Positions 17,164 through 25,480 of a stretch of 45,813 nucleotides of DNA are shown here, piece after piece (the stretch's first letter is position 1; each line of letters opens with the position of its first letter). A program made the position numbers and the translations under genes. Below the pieces are notes generated by a model, which saw only the letters and a program-made list of their open reading frames with translations, did not search any database and was not told where the DNA came from. The stretch spans positions 1 through 45,813 of the forward strand of contig JANXRW010000128.1 of the NCBI GenBank assembly GCA_025356655.1, written 5' to 3'. This DNA comes from Betaproteobacteria bacterium. GTDB lineage: Bacteria > Pseudomonadota > Gammaproteobacteria > Burkholderiales > SHXO01.

Positions 17164-17685
17164 GTGCCAATTCCCTGGCTGTCGCTGTTCGGACACTTCC
17201 TGCTCTTCTCGCTACTATCCATTGGCGGGGCCATCACCGTCGCCCCGGAAATGCAACGGCTCCTGGTCGACCAGATGGGCCTGCTCAGCCCGGAGCAATT
17301 TAGCGCCTCCATCGCCATCGCGCAGGCGTCCCCGGGCCCAAACGTGCTTTTCGTGGCGGTGATGGGCTACCAGGCGGCGGGGCTCGCAGGGGCAGCGACG
17401 ACCCTGCTGGGCGTCATGCTGCCCTCGACCACCCTCGCCCTGGCGGCGGCTCGTTGGGGCCACGCGAGGAGGCAGACCCCCGCCGTGCGCGCCTTCAAGG
17501 CGGGCATGGCACCCATCGTGATCGGCCTGATGTTCGCCACGACCTGGGTGCTCGGTTCAGCAACCCCGGGCTGGGCGGCGCACCTGCTAACGCTAGCCTC
17601 CGCCCTGCTCCTTTGGCGTACCCGCATGCATCTGGTGCTGCTCGTGGCCGCTGGTGCGGCACTGGGCGCACTGGGCTGGGTCTAG
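17164..17685 (+). CDS. Chromate transporter family protein, short form (second of pair)
   Basis: A 173-residue single CHR-domain membrane protein and partner of the preceding gene. The start is a GTG at 17164 giving VPIPWLSLFGHFLLFSLLSIGG; longer in-frame extensions overlap the upstream gene and look non-coding. It has the second-half CHR motifs GGAITVAPEMQRLLVD and AQASPGPNVLFVAVMGY, which mirror those of its neighbour in inverted topology. A 21-base perfect palindrome (17739-17759) lies 54 bases after the stop and may end the transcript. Confidence 0.86.
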   Translation: MPIPWLSLFGHFLLFSLLSIGGAITVAPEMQRLLVDQMGLLSPEQFSASIAIAQASPGPNVLFVAVMGYQAAGLAGAATTLLGVMLPSTTLALAAARWGHARRQTPAVRAFKAGMAPIVIGLMFATTWVLGSATPGWAAHLLTLASALLLWRTRMHLVLLVAAGAALGALGWV

Positions 17686-17738
17686 GCTGGGAGGGGCCAT
17701 CTGCGCCAGAAAAAGGCGCGTACCCGGGCAGCGGCCAC

Positions 17739-17759
17739 GCGCGATGGCGGCCATCGCGC
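17739..17759. terminator. Perfect palindrome after the chromate transporter pair
   Basis: GCGCGATGGC, one central G, then GCCATCGCGC: a ten-base-pair perfect inverted repeat 54 bases downstream of the transporter stop. It may be a factor-assisted transcription end. No T-tract follows, and the one-base loop would require opening of the innermost pairs. Confidence 0.4.
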
Positions 17760-18000
17760 TCGCTCATGCGGAGCTTGGAAGCGGTCTGTGTTCAGCGAAC
17801 CTAAGGACGAATTCCTCGTTCATTAAACCCTGGACTGGGGATTAACCCTTAATAGGTGGGGTGGTGTCCGACCCGAGCCTCCCGCCGTTGGGCGGGCGTC
17901 GGCGGTGAGCTTGTCTCCTTTCGGTGGTGTTTACCGCCACCCGTACATCAACGCCATTGCCCCGGAATTAGCCCGCCGGGAGCACCCCGGACTGCGCCAC
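17760..18000. other. Intergenic stretch without a recognised gene
   Basis: No convincing gene in any frame. It contains the AT-rich palindrome ATTAA-CCC-TTAAT (17841-17853). The sequence between here and the RHS remnant could be further decayed coding DNA, but no family is recognisable. Confidence 0.5.
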
Positions 18001-18520
18001 GGATGCCAGCTACTCGCCCTCCAGGTCGAGGTCCAGGGTGCCCCGTACCCCGCCGCTGCACCCGTTTGCGTAGCCGGGGTATACCGGTAGTACGCGGAGA
18101 CGATTCCCACACCTCACGCCCCTGGGGTGGTACTGCCGCGGGTGGCCACCAGGCAGTTGCCCGCCTGGCGGCGCAGTTTGCTCGTCGTGTTGCCCAAGGA
18201 AATTCGCCTCACTCGCCATGCGCCCCAGGCCGCTGTAGCTCCAATTGGCGCTTCGGCCCTCGGCATCGATGCGACCCACCGGGTTTCCCTAGCCGGTCCT
18301 AGGCCACCTGCGTCACCCCGCTCAGGGCGTCGCGCACCCGCATCGGCCAGTCGATCTCGTCGTACCGCGTTCTCTGCGTGCACCCGTCGCTACTCTTGCC
18401 CTTATAGCCCTGCCTGGGCGTTGGCATCGATCAAGCAGGGGCGGTTGCCGTGGCCGGCGGAGCTCATCTGCCGCACGTAGTCCTGGGCGACGATCATGCT
18501 TGGGCGAACGTCCTCTTCTG
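18000..18520 (-). pseudogene. Degraded YD/RHS-repeat protein remnant
   Basis: On the minus strand, pieces in all three frames line up as YD-repeat (RHS-type) sequence. DYVRQMSSAGHGNRP and LIDAN come first, then RYDEIDWPMRVRDALSGVTQVA (two overlapping pieces), then a stop codon where a Tyr is expected. After a one-base frame change come GNPVGRIDAEGRSANWSY and SGLGRMASEANFLGQ. The spaced YD...R...D..G pattern and GLGR/LGN motifs are the RHS hallmark. At least two frameshifts and one stop break it, and only a small fraction of a full RHS protein is present. RHS proteins are large polymorphic toxins or wall-associated proteins; here only a fossil remains. The exact limits are uncertain. Confidence 0.5.
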
Positions 18521-18831
18521 GTCGGCAACAATTCCCCGTGTCGCTCTCTATCAGCCCCGCGGCAATCCGCACTCTGCCGACGCAGCAGCCTGCACCCCCA
18601 ACGTCGGCGGCGCGCCTTGGCTACGCATTCCTTGCCCGCGGCGAGCTTCACCGGCTGCGCAAGAGTCGCCGCGAACCGAAGCCGCGGGAGAAGAATGGCT
18701 TCGTGAGACGCCGCGAAACCAACAGCCATGCGACCACCTGACATGTGATCAAGGATGCCAAGATCAAGTGACGCTGAAGGGGGTGCTCGCCCGAGCGGGG
18801 AACCCTCCAGAAGGGCTTTTGGGCGTGTAAC
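18521..18831. other. Gene-free region upstream of the first XRE-cupin regulator
   Basis: No convincing gene. The 5' part (minus strand) may continue the RHS-like remnant, but I cannot align it. The last roughly 100 bases should hold the promoter of the regulator at 18832; no clear -35/-10 pair or Shine-Dalgarno is visible. Confidence 0.45.
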
Positions 18832-19581
18832 ATGGAAGCAGTGGTGTCGATCGCCCGGCGAGCCGGTTCGGCGCCGAGCGCGCCCCCACTAAGCCAGGTG
18901 CGGGACCTTGTCACGCCTTCAAGCGAGCCACCCATAGCCCTCAACTACGTGCCCAGCGCAGCGGCAGCGCCCCCCCAGAACAGCGTCAGGGCAGGCAGCG
19001 AGCGGGCGCTCGAGCGGCACATCGGCCACGTCCTGAAGGAAGTCCGGCTGCAGCAGAAACTCACCATCGCAGATGTTGCGGCCGAGGCGAATATCAGCCG
19101 CGGGATGCTTTCCAAAGTGGAGAATGGCCAAGTCTCCACCAGCTTGGACACGCTAGAGAAGCTCGCCCGGGTGCTGGGCGTCTCGCTTGCCCATTTTTTT
19201 AGGGATTACGACAAGGTCGATGGCGGTGCCCAGGTCGTCCGCCAGGGCGAAGGCATGGAGGTGGTGCGCAGAGGAACCCGCAGGGGCCACACCTACCGTC
19301 TGCTCGCCTACGACAAAGGCCCGCGCAAGCGCTTTGAGCCTTTCCTTATCAGCATGGACGACAGCAGCGAGATCTTCCAGCGCTTTGAGCATCCCGGCAC
19401 TGAGTTCATCTACATGCTCGCCGGGCGGATCGAGTACCGGCACGGCCAGCATACCTACCTACTGGAGCCCGGCGACGCCCTCACCTTCCGCGGCGAGGTT
19501 CCGCACGGCCCGGAGAAGTTGCTGGAAGTTCCCATTCGCTTCCTCTCCATCATCGTCTACAGCGAAGTATCAGACGCCTGA
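18832..19581 (+). CDS. XRE-family regulator with C-terminal cupin domain
   Basis: A 249-residue DNA-binding regulator. Residues 1-60 are a low-complexity Ala/Pro/Ser-rich leader. Residues 63-120 form an XRE helix-turn-helix with NISRGMLSKVENGQVSTSLD as the recognition region. Residues about 180-245 form a cupin containing EHPGTEFIYMLAGRIEYRHG and PGDALTFRGEVPHGPE. Proteins of this build sense small molecules through the cupin and often control nearby amine, amino acid or sulfur genes. It is strongly similar to the shorter regulator at 24048-24656, differing mainly in the leader. The start is uncertain: no good Shine-Dalgarno precedes the ATG, and the true protein could begin further in. Confidence 0.88.
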   Translation: MEAVVSIARRAGSAPSAPPLSQVRDLVTPSSEPPIALNYVPSAAAAPPQNSVRAGSERALERHIGHVLKEVRLQQKLTIADVAAEANISRGMLSKVENGQVSTSLDTLEKLARVLGVSLAHFFRDYDKVDGGAQVVRQGEGMEVVRRGTRRGHTYRLLAYDKGPRKRFEPFLISMDDSSEIFQRFEHPGTEFIYMLAGRIEYRHGQHTYLLEPGDALTFRGEVPHGPEKLLEVPIRFLSIIVYSEVSDA

Positions 19582-19665
19582 TCCCGGGGAACCGGCCTTC
19601 GCTGTCTTCACCCGACGCCCAAGTCCGCAAATGGCCGTGTGCGCTCGAACTGATAATATCGACAG

Positions 19666-20322
19666 ATGCTCAATACGGATTTGGGGGGAAGGGTCGTGGT
19701 GGACACCGCCACCTTGCCTTGGCAGCCCTCCCCGGAATCCGGGGTGCAGCGCAGGCTGATCGAGCGCGACGGCGGCGAGGTGGCGAGAGCCACCTCCGTG
19801 GTGCGCTATGCACCGGGCTCACGCTTCCGTCCTCACTCGCACGGCCTGGGTGAGGAATTCCTGGTACTCGATGGCATCTTCTCGGACGAGTTTGGAGACT
19901 ACGGCCCGGGCACCTACGTGAGGAATCCACCCGGGTCGTCGCACGCCCCCTTCTCCGAACGGGGATGCACCATCTTCGTAAAACTGCGGCACATGCTTGC
20001 GCAGGACAGCGCCCGGGTAGTGATCGACACCGCCAGGGCCCACGGGTATCCCGGGGTGGCGCAGGGCCTTCAGGTGCTTCCGCTGCATGCCTTTCGCGAA
20101 CAGCGTACGGCACTACTTCGCTGGGCACCAGAGGCCGAGTACGGCGCACCGGTTCACGCCGGGGGAGAGGAGATCCTGGTACTAGACGGCGTACTGGAGC
20201 ACCCGCACGGGCGCTACCCCGCCGGCGCCTGGGTCCGCAGCCCATACGGCAGCACGCATCGACTTTTCACGCAGCAAGGCTGCACGATTTTTGTGAAGAC
20301 GGGACACCTACCCTCTGCGTAG
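19666..20322 (+). CDS. Double-cupin protein (ChrR-like cupin domains)
   Basis: A 218-residue protein of two consecutive cupin domains. The first (residues 8-105) contains RFRPHSHGLGEEFLVLDG and GTYVRNPPGSSHAPF. The second (about 112-215) contains APVHAGGEEILVLDGVLE and WVRSPYGSTHRLF. The domains resemble the zinc-binding cupin of ChrR anti-sigma factors, but the N-terminal anti-sigma domain of ChrR is absent, so it is probably a stand-alone metal-binding or sensing protein. Both copies keep the paired His/Glu metal-ligand region, though the second has a single His before GGEE. A GATAAT sequence lies just upstream of the ATG, so the mRNA leader may be very short. Confidence 0.85.
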   Translation: MLNTDLGGRVVVDTATLPWQPSPESGVQRRLIERDGGEVARATSVVRYAPGSRFRPHSHGLGEEFLVLDGIFSDEFGDYGPGTYVRNPPGSSHAPFSERGCTIFVKLRHMLAQDSARVVIDTARAHGYPGVAQGLQVLPLHAFREQRTALLRWAPEAEYGAPVHAGGEEILVLDGVLEHPHGRYPAGAWVRSPYGSTHRLFTQQGCTIFVKTGHLPSA

Positions 20323-20369
20323 GAGGTGCGCGTGCGAGGCCGCTCCAATTCGAAGGGAGGCGTTCACTG

Positions 20370-21071
20370 ATGGCTACCGCGTTGTGGGAATTAGCCGGCG
20401 TCGAGGACGACCGCCTGTTTTCGCCCTACTGCTGGCGCATACGTATGGCGTTGCTGCACAAGGGGCTTGCCTTCGAGAGCTTGCCCTGGCGATTCACCGA
20501 TCAGGCCGCCCTCTCATTCTCCGGACAGGGGCGCGTTCCGGTCTTGGTCGATGGCTCCCGGTGCGTGCATGACTCCTGGGATATCGCCGTCTACCTCGAT
20601 GAGCACTACAACGGACGGCCCGCGCTTTTCGAGTGCTCCCAGGCGCGCTCGCTAGCCCTGTTCGTCAAGCACTGGTGCGAGACGCAGGTCCATCCTGCGA
20701 CGCTACGGGTGATCATCGGGGATCTCTTTGACGCGGTTCACCCGCGTGACAAGGCGTACTTCCGTCAGACCCGCGAGCAACGCCTGGGCGAGCGCCTGGA
20801 AACCCTGAGTCAACAGTCCCATTCCGCCCTGCCGCTTTTCCGAGCGAGTTTGGACCCGGTACGACCCGTGCTGGTTGCTCAGGACTTCCTGGGCGGAAAG
20901 GGCCCGAGCTTCGCGGACTACATCCTTTTCGGTCCCTTCCAATGGGCGCGCGCGGTGTCCCCGACGAGACTCCTTGACCCGGACGACCCGATCTACGCCT
21001 GGCGCGAGAGGATGCTCGACCGCTTCGGCGGTGCCGCACGCCAAATGAGGGGCTACCCCGTTTGGGCCTGA
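20370..21071 (+). CDS. Glutathione S-transferase family protein, beta-etherase-like
   Basis: A 233-residue GST. The ATG at 20370 has a GGGAGG Shine-Dalgarno ten bases upstream. The N-terminal thioredoxin-like domain shows FSPYCWRIRMALLHKG (residues 17-32), GRVPVLVDG, and the glutathione-binding DSWDIAVYLDEHY segment. The C-terminal helical domain follows with SFADYILFGPFQWAR. The SPYCWR start is reminiscent of LigE/LigF-type beta-etherase GSTs, which cleave aryl ether bonds, but a generic role is as likely. A strong hairpin immediately after the stop (21072-21098) separates it from the convergent phosphoesterase gene. Confidence 0.87.
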   Translation: MATALWELAGVEDDRLFSPYCWRIRMALLHKGLAFESLPWRFTDQAALSFSGQGRVPVLVDGSRCVHDSWDIAVYLDEHYNGRPALFECSQARSLALFVKHWCETQVHPATLRVIIGDLFDAVHPRDKAYFRQTREQRLGERLETLSQQSHSALPLFRASLDPVRPVLVAQDFLGGKGPSFADYILFGPFQWARAVSPTRLLDPDDPIYAWRERMLDRFGGAARQMRGYPVWA

Positions 21072-21098
21072 GGCTGCCTCGGTTTCCCCGAGGCAGCC
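21072..21098. terminator. Bidirectional hairpin between the convergent GST and phosphoesterase genes
   Basis: GGCTGCCTCGG and CCGAGGCAGCC form a perfect eleven-base-pair stem with a five-base loop. It is placed one base after the GST stop and ten bases before the end of the convergent phosphoesterase gene. The position and symmetry suit a shared terminator for both strands; U-tracts are lacking. Confidence 0.6.
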
Positions 21099-21107
21099 GG
21101 CATCAAC

Positions 21108-22984
21108 TCAACGCGCCTCGTCGCGCTCGCGGGACTTAGGGAAATCGAACAGACTCACCAGATCGCCGATGGCTCCACGGCTGGCCCGGCCTTCTGCCCG
21201 ATCATCATCCTCTCGCGGATTGGGAAGATTGTCCCGGCTGCGCGAGGACAGCGTCGGCAACCCCCAGTTGCGCTCGATAAACTTCAAGATCGAGGCGTGA
21301 TCTTGGTAAGTGTGGTCAACGTGACCCCTCCGGGCGAACGGGGATACCACCACCCGGGGAATCCGTGGGCCGTCACCGAAGAAGTCCAGATTCTGGATCT
21401 TCCCACTGTCGAAATAGCCACCGCCCTCGTCCGTCGTAATGACGATGGCCGTATCGGCCCAGAGCGCAGGGTTCGCTTGCACCTTGTTCACCAGGTCCTG
21501 CAGGAAAGCCTCGTAGCGCGCCGGCGCCGAGTAGCCGGGGTGACCGCTGTCGACGTTTTTGGGCACCACGAAGGAAACCTCAGGTAGGGTCCCGCCCGCC
21601 ACGGCCGCATAGAAACTCGTCAGCCCCTTGAGGTTCGCCCGCAGCGCGGGCGTCCCCACCACGTTGGCGGAGGCATTGTGTGGATCACCGATGCTGTTAT
21701 AGATCAGCGGGCGGGTGTTCTTGATGGTGAGGAAGGTGAGCGTCGGCTCCAGCGCCGCGTCGGGAGTGACCGGGGGAAGGTGCAACTGGGCCTTGATGCC
21801 TGCAGCCACCTGACTCTTCACCAGGGGGAAGAAGCCGTCGCTCAACACGTCGGCGTCCTCGCGCCCGCCGGTAAACCAGTCCCAGCTGACCGCGTGGGAA
21901 GACAGCATCTCACCGATGGTCGGGACGCTCTGCGGCGGATAGGTGAATTTGGTGGCACCCAGGGCAGCTGCATTGCCGGCCACGTCAAAGGGCGGATTGT
22001 AGTTGTTGAGCAAGTAGTAGGTACCCGGCTCGCGATGGCTGGCCCGGCCAGCGGCGTGGAGCACGGACAGGATGGCGGCGACACCCGGATTCGATGGGTC
22101 GGAGCAGTTCACGTAGGAACCGCCCGAGTAACCGTCATTGGTGTAGAAGTTCTGCGTGCCGACCTGGGGATCGGGGTTTTCTATTTGATTCGCGGGCGGG
22201 GTGGATGGCACGCCCTTGTTGTTGTATACCGCCAAGTCACCGGTGGCCGGGGCGAAGAAGTTCGCCCCCGTCCCACCCAGGATCGCTTGGTGATAGTGGT
22301 CGCTGATGGCCCAATTCTTCGCTAAGCTCTTGAAGTAGGGCGCGTCACCCTGATTCATGTTGAAAAACCCCATCAGCTCGCCGCCTTGGCCCGGGTTGGC
22401 GACTGTCACTCCGTCCGTGCCCCCCCGGTGCCGGCGGTGGTTGCCACCCAGGCAAAGAGGTCGAGCTTCTCATTGGTGTCCCCGGTCTGCTGCCACATCT
22501 GGAAGAAGCGATGGGCCGGGTCACCGAGGCCGTCGGCATCGGCGGCGAACCGTGTGATCTGGAAGGGCCCGTTCGCCGTGAGACCGGCGAAGCGCGGATC
22601 CGGGATATTCCCGTAGAGCTGGAAAGTCGCCGGGTTGAAGGCCCCGCTGAGCATTGGCTGCGGCAGATTCGCGAAGGTCCCGGTGCGCGGGGCATCAAGC
22701 GTGTAGAGCCCGCCCACATCAGCAGCGGTGCTCTGCACCGCGATGCCGTAGTTCGGTCCGGGCGTGCCGTCTGCGTTGACGATGCCCTTGGAAAGCAGGT
22801 TGTGCACCTTCTGGCCCCGCGCCGGGATGTACGTACCGAAGAGCGTGTCGAAGGTCACGTTCTCACCAACCACCACGATCAGGTGTTTGATGGGGGTGGT
22901 GGTGGGACCGGCGAAGGCCGGCTGGGCGAACAGTGCCGGCGAGCCTAGCGTGGCGGCTAGCGTGCTCAGAGGGAAGCGCTTCAT
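21108..22984 (-). pseudogene. Phosphoesterase family protein (acid phosphatase/phospholipase C type), frameshifted
   Basis: Together the two halves make one secreted phosphoesterase of about 620 residues (PF04185-like, the family of phospholipase C and AcpA acid phosphatase). The front half (from 22984) has a signal peptide and IKHLIVVVGENVTFDTLFG, the family's metal-site motif. It ends at a premature TGA at 22408-22406. The back half runs in the -1-related frame with GGELMGFFNMNQGDAPYFK, TTDEGGGYFD and PRVVVSPFARRGHVDHTYQD. The break falls at a run of seven guanines on the coding strand (22420-22426). Six would restore GTDGVTVANPGQGGE and a continuous protein. It may be a sequencing error, a recent mutation or a phase-variable tract. 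A GTGA overlap could allow a restart, but not at a domain boundary. Confidence 0.85.
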
Positions 22985-23154
22985 CGGACAGCTCCTGATG
23001 GATTGGACGTGGGGAGCAGCGAACTGCGCTCATCCCCGTCGGACCAGTGTGAGAGCCCCGCATGGCGTGCCGATGAATGAAACTGCCGCCACATGATCCG
23101 ATCGAACCAGACGGCGTGACACCCTGCCGCACACCGGCGGCCCGGGGCGAACCC
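22985..23154. other. Promoter region of the phosphoesterase gene
   Basis: A 170-base gap between the phosphoesterase start and the purU stop. It should contain the phosphoesterase promoter and the end of the purU transcript. No hairpin with a T-tract and no clear promoter hexamers were found. Confidence 0.35.
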
Positions 23155-24021
23155 TCAGGCAAAAACGACGGTCCGCCGTCCGTTGGGCAGTACCCGGTCA
23201 TCGAGGTGGTAGCCCACCGCCCGTGAAAGCACCCGACGTTCGATGTCTCGTCCCTTGCGCACGAGGTCATCGGGCGTGTCCCCGTGGCTGATACGCTCGA
23301 CGTCCTGCTCGATGATCGGCCCTTCATCTAGGTCCGAGGTCACGTAATGGGCCGTGGCGCCGATGAGTTTCACCCCGCGGATATGCGCTTGGTGGTAGGG
23401 CTTTGCTCCCTTGAAACCCGGTAGAAACGAGTGGTGAATGTTGATACAACGGCCGCCCAGCTTGGCGGTGAGGCCGTCGGACAGGATTTGCATGTAGCGC
23501 GCTAAGACCACCAGTTCCGTCCCGGTCTCCCGCACGAGTTCCCATAGACGGGTCTCCTGCTCCATCTTCGTCTGCGGTGTAACGGGTAGGTGATGGAACT
23601 GAACGCCCTCCATGTCGATATGGGCGTAGGTCTCGCGCGGATGATTGGCAACGATGGCCGTCAGTTCCATGGGCAACTCCCCCAGGCGCCGCCGGGAGAG
23701 CAGGTCAATGAGGCAATGGTCCAGTTTAGACACGAGAATCATCACCCGCCGGCGCTCCGCCCGTGAGCGCAAGGTCCACTCCATGGCAAACCCGTCGGCG
23801 AGGGCCGAGAACCCCTCGCGGATCTGTTGCGCGGCCGTGGGCGCAGCACCAGCCACCGGGTCGAAGACGATGCGCATGAAGAACCGATCGCTCTCGGTGT
23901 CATCGAACTGGTGGGCGTCGAGGATGTTGAAGCCCCCCTGGAACAGGAAGGTCGACACGCCGGCAACGATCCCCGGACGGTTTGGGCAGGAAAGCTTGAG
24001 AATGAACGAGTCGGAAGACAT
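23155..24021 (-). CDS. purU: Formyltetrahydrofolate deformylase
   Basis: A 288-residue enzyme that hydrolyses 10-formyl-tetrahydrofolate to formate and tetrahydrofolate, balancing one-carbon pools. An N-terminal ACT domain ([19 protein letters not shown]) is followed by a formyltransferase domain with NHPRETY, the [19 protein letters not shown] catalytic region, and [17 protein letters not shown]. Length is normal and the frame is intact. purU is commonly encoded with sarcosine oxidase operons, whose demethylation produces one-carbon units; here the adjacent oxidase genes are broken while purU survives. It lies 26 bases after the XRE-cupin regulator gene on the same strand. Confidence 0.95.
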   Translation of the reverse strand: MSSDSFILKLSCPNRPGIVAGVSTFLFQGGFNILDAHQFDDTESDRFFMRIVFDPVAGAAPTAAQQIREGFSALADGFAMEWTLRSRAERRRVMILVSKLDHCLIDLLSRRRLGELPMELTAIVANHPRETYAHIDMEGVQFHHLPVTPQTKMEQETRLWELVRETGTELVVLARYMQILSDGLTAKLGGRCINIHHSFLPGFKGAKPYHQAHIRGVKLIGATAHYVTSDLDEGPIIEQDVERISHGDTPDDLVRKGRDIERRVLSRAVGYHLDDRVLPNGRRTVVFA

Positions 24022-24047
24022 GCCAGGCCTCTAGGGTAAAGGGCGCT

Positions 24048-24656
24048 TCAGTCCTTGCCGGAAGGCCCATAGACGATGATCGAGAGCAGTTCCACGGGAG
24101 CCTCGAGGAGACGCTGAGGTCCATGGGGGATCTCACCACGAAAAGTGAGCGAGTCTCCTGGCCCGAGGACGTAGACCTGCTGCCCATGGCGATATTCTAT
24201 TCGACCGCGCAGCAAATGAATGAACTCCGTGCCGGGGTGCTCGAAGCGCGACGCCAAGTCGGAGGAGTCGTCCAGGGTCACCAGAAAGGGCTCGAAGCTG
24301 CGCCGCGGCCCCTTGTCATAGGCGAGGCGATGGTAGGTGTAGCCGCTCCGGGTACCGCTGCCGACCCCTTCCATGCCCTCAGAGCTCTTGACGAGTTGCG
24401 CGCCCCCCGCAGGGATGCGGTACTCCCGAAAGAGCTCCGCCACCGGCACCCCGAGGGCCTGGGCCAGCTTCGTCAGCGTGTCCAGGCTCATGGCCGCCTG
24501 CCCGTTCTCGATCTTGGACAGCATCCCGGGGCTGATGCCCGCTTGGTTGGCCACCTCGCCTATAGTCAGTTGGTTCTTTTGCCGCAGTTCGCGCGCGGCG
24601 TTGCCGAGGAATCGGTCGAGGTGGCGGCTGTCACCGGGGATCTCATCCTGGCCCAT
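24048..24656 (-). CDS. XRE-family regulator with C-terminal cupin domain (second paralogue)
   Basis: A 202-residue regulator with an XRE helix-turn-helix at residues 12-70 (GISPGMLSKIENGQAAMSLD) and a cupin at about 130-198 (EHPGTEFIHLLRGRIEYRHG, PGDSLTFRGEIPHGPQ). It is clearly paralogous to the regulator at 18832, with near-identical cupin motifs and YDKGPR-SFEPFL linker. It lies 22 bases downstream of the broken glxD-like fragment and upstream of purU. It was therefore probably the local regulator of the sarcosine or N-methylglutamate operon, now an orphan that may still control purU. Confidence 0.9.
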   Translation of the reverse strand: MGQDEIPGDSRHLDRFLGNAARELRQKNQLTIGEVANQAGISPGMLSKIENGQAAMSLDTLTKLAQALGVPVAELFREYRIPAGGAQLVKSSEGMEGVGSGTRSGYTYHRLAYDKGPRRSFEPFLVTLDDSSDLASRFEHPGTEFIHLLRGRIEYRHGQQVYVLGPGDSLTFRGEIPHGPQRLLEAPVELLSIIVYGPSGKD

Positions 24657-24677
24657 GGTCGCTCGCCGCCGACCCGC

Positions 24678-25480
24678 TCAGCGTCCCGAGGCGCCCGGAA
24701 TCCAATTCGTCCCCGCCAGCGGCAGACGTGCCATCGCAGCCGCCTCGATGGTCAGCGCCGCCAGGTCTTCGCGTTCCCGTTGATGGACATTGGACTTACC
24801 GCAGGCGCGTGCCACGGTCGTGAGTTCCCTCGTGAGCGTCTGCACGTAGTTGCGCAGATGCCGCGCCGCCACTTCGGGGTCGAGGCGTTGCTCCAGGGCA
24901 GCGTCCTGGGGGTGATCCCCACCGGGCAGCGCCCCGTGTGACAGTGGTGGCAGAACCCCGGTGCCGTTCCCAAGCGAGCGTTGTCCTCCTCGGCCCGGTG
25001 GTGCGCGCCGTCTTGACAGCAGGTCTCGCGGTTGCATCCCATGGCAAAGAGCGCCCCCTGCCCGATGGAGACGGCATCGGCGCCCATGGCCAGCGCCTTC
25101 GCCACATCCGCGCCCGTGCGTATGCCGCCCGAGATGACCAGTTGCACCTTGCCGCGCATGTTCATCTCCTCGAGCGCATCCACCGCCTGCCGCAAGGCCG
25201 CCAAGGTCGGGATACCCACGTGTTCGATGAACACGCTCTGGGTAGCGGTGGTCCCACCCTGCATGCCGTGGACCACGACCACGTCGGCGCCCGAATGCGC
25301 CGCGAGCTTCACATCGTTGTAGGTCCGCGTGGCCCCAATCTTCACGTAGACGGGTATTTCCCAGTCCGTGATCTCACGCAGTTCCTGGATCTTGATAACG
25401 AGATCATCGGGACCGGTCCAATCGGGGTGGCGGCAAGCAGGGCGCTGATCGATGCCTTCCGGAAGCGTTCGCATCCCCGC
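24678..25480 (-). pseudogene. GlxD/MgsC-type glutamate-synthase-like subunit, C-terminal fragment
   Basis: The 3' part of an FMN-binding glutamate-synthase-domain protein. It begins near MRTLPEGIDQ and continues with RHPDWTGPDDLVIKIQELRE, YVKIGATRTYNDVKLA, HGMQGGTTATQSVF and GISGGIRTGADVAKALA-type motifs. The Fe-S cysteine cluster GFCHHCHTGRCPVGI comes last. At about 24905-24915 (a run of five C on the coding strand) the frame slips by one. The end of the protein (ALEQRLDPEVAARHLRNYVQ to AGTNWIPGASGR) is in the next frame. The N-terminal half is missing because the upstream end is fused to a sarcosine-oxidase-alpha-like fragment at about 25480. GlxD/MgsC acts in glutamate synthase-like or N-methylglutamate synthase complexes; this copy cannot be functional. 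Confidence 0.82.

Noticed and set aside
17856..18302. Plus-strand open frame of 148 codons in the gap after the chromate pair
   Set aside because: Pro/Arg/Cys-rich, no motif, and it lies opposite the RHS-like remnant.
21108..22409. A separate gene starting at the GTG at 22409
   Set aside because: The start falls in the middle of the phosphoesterase domain and lacks a signal peptide; joining it to the upstream half by one base gives a normal enzyme.
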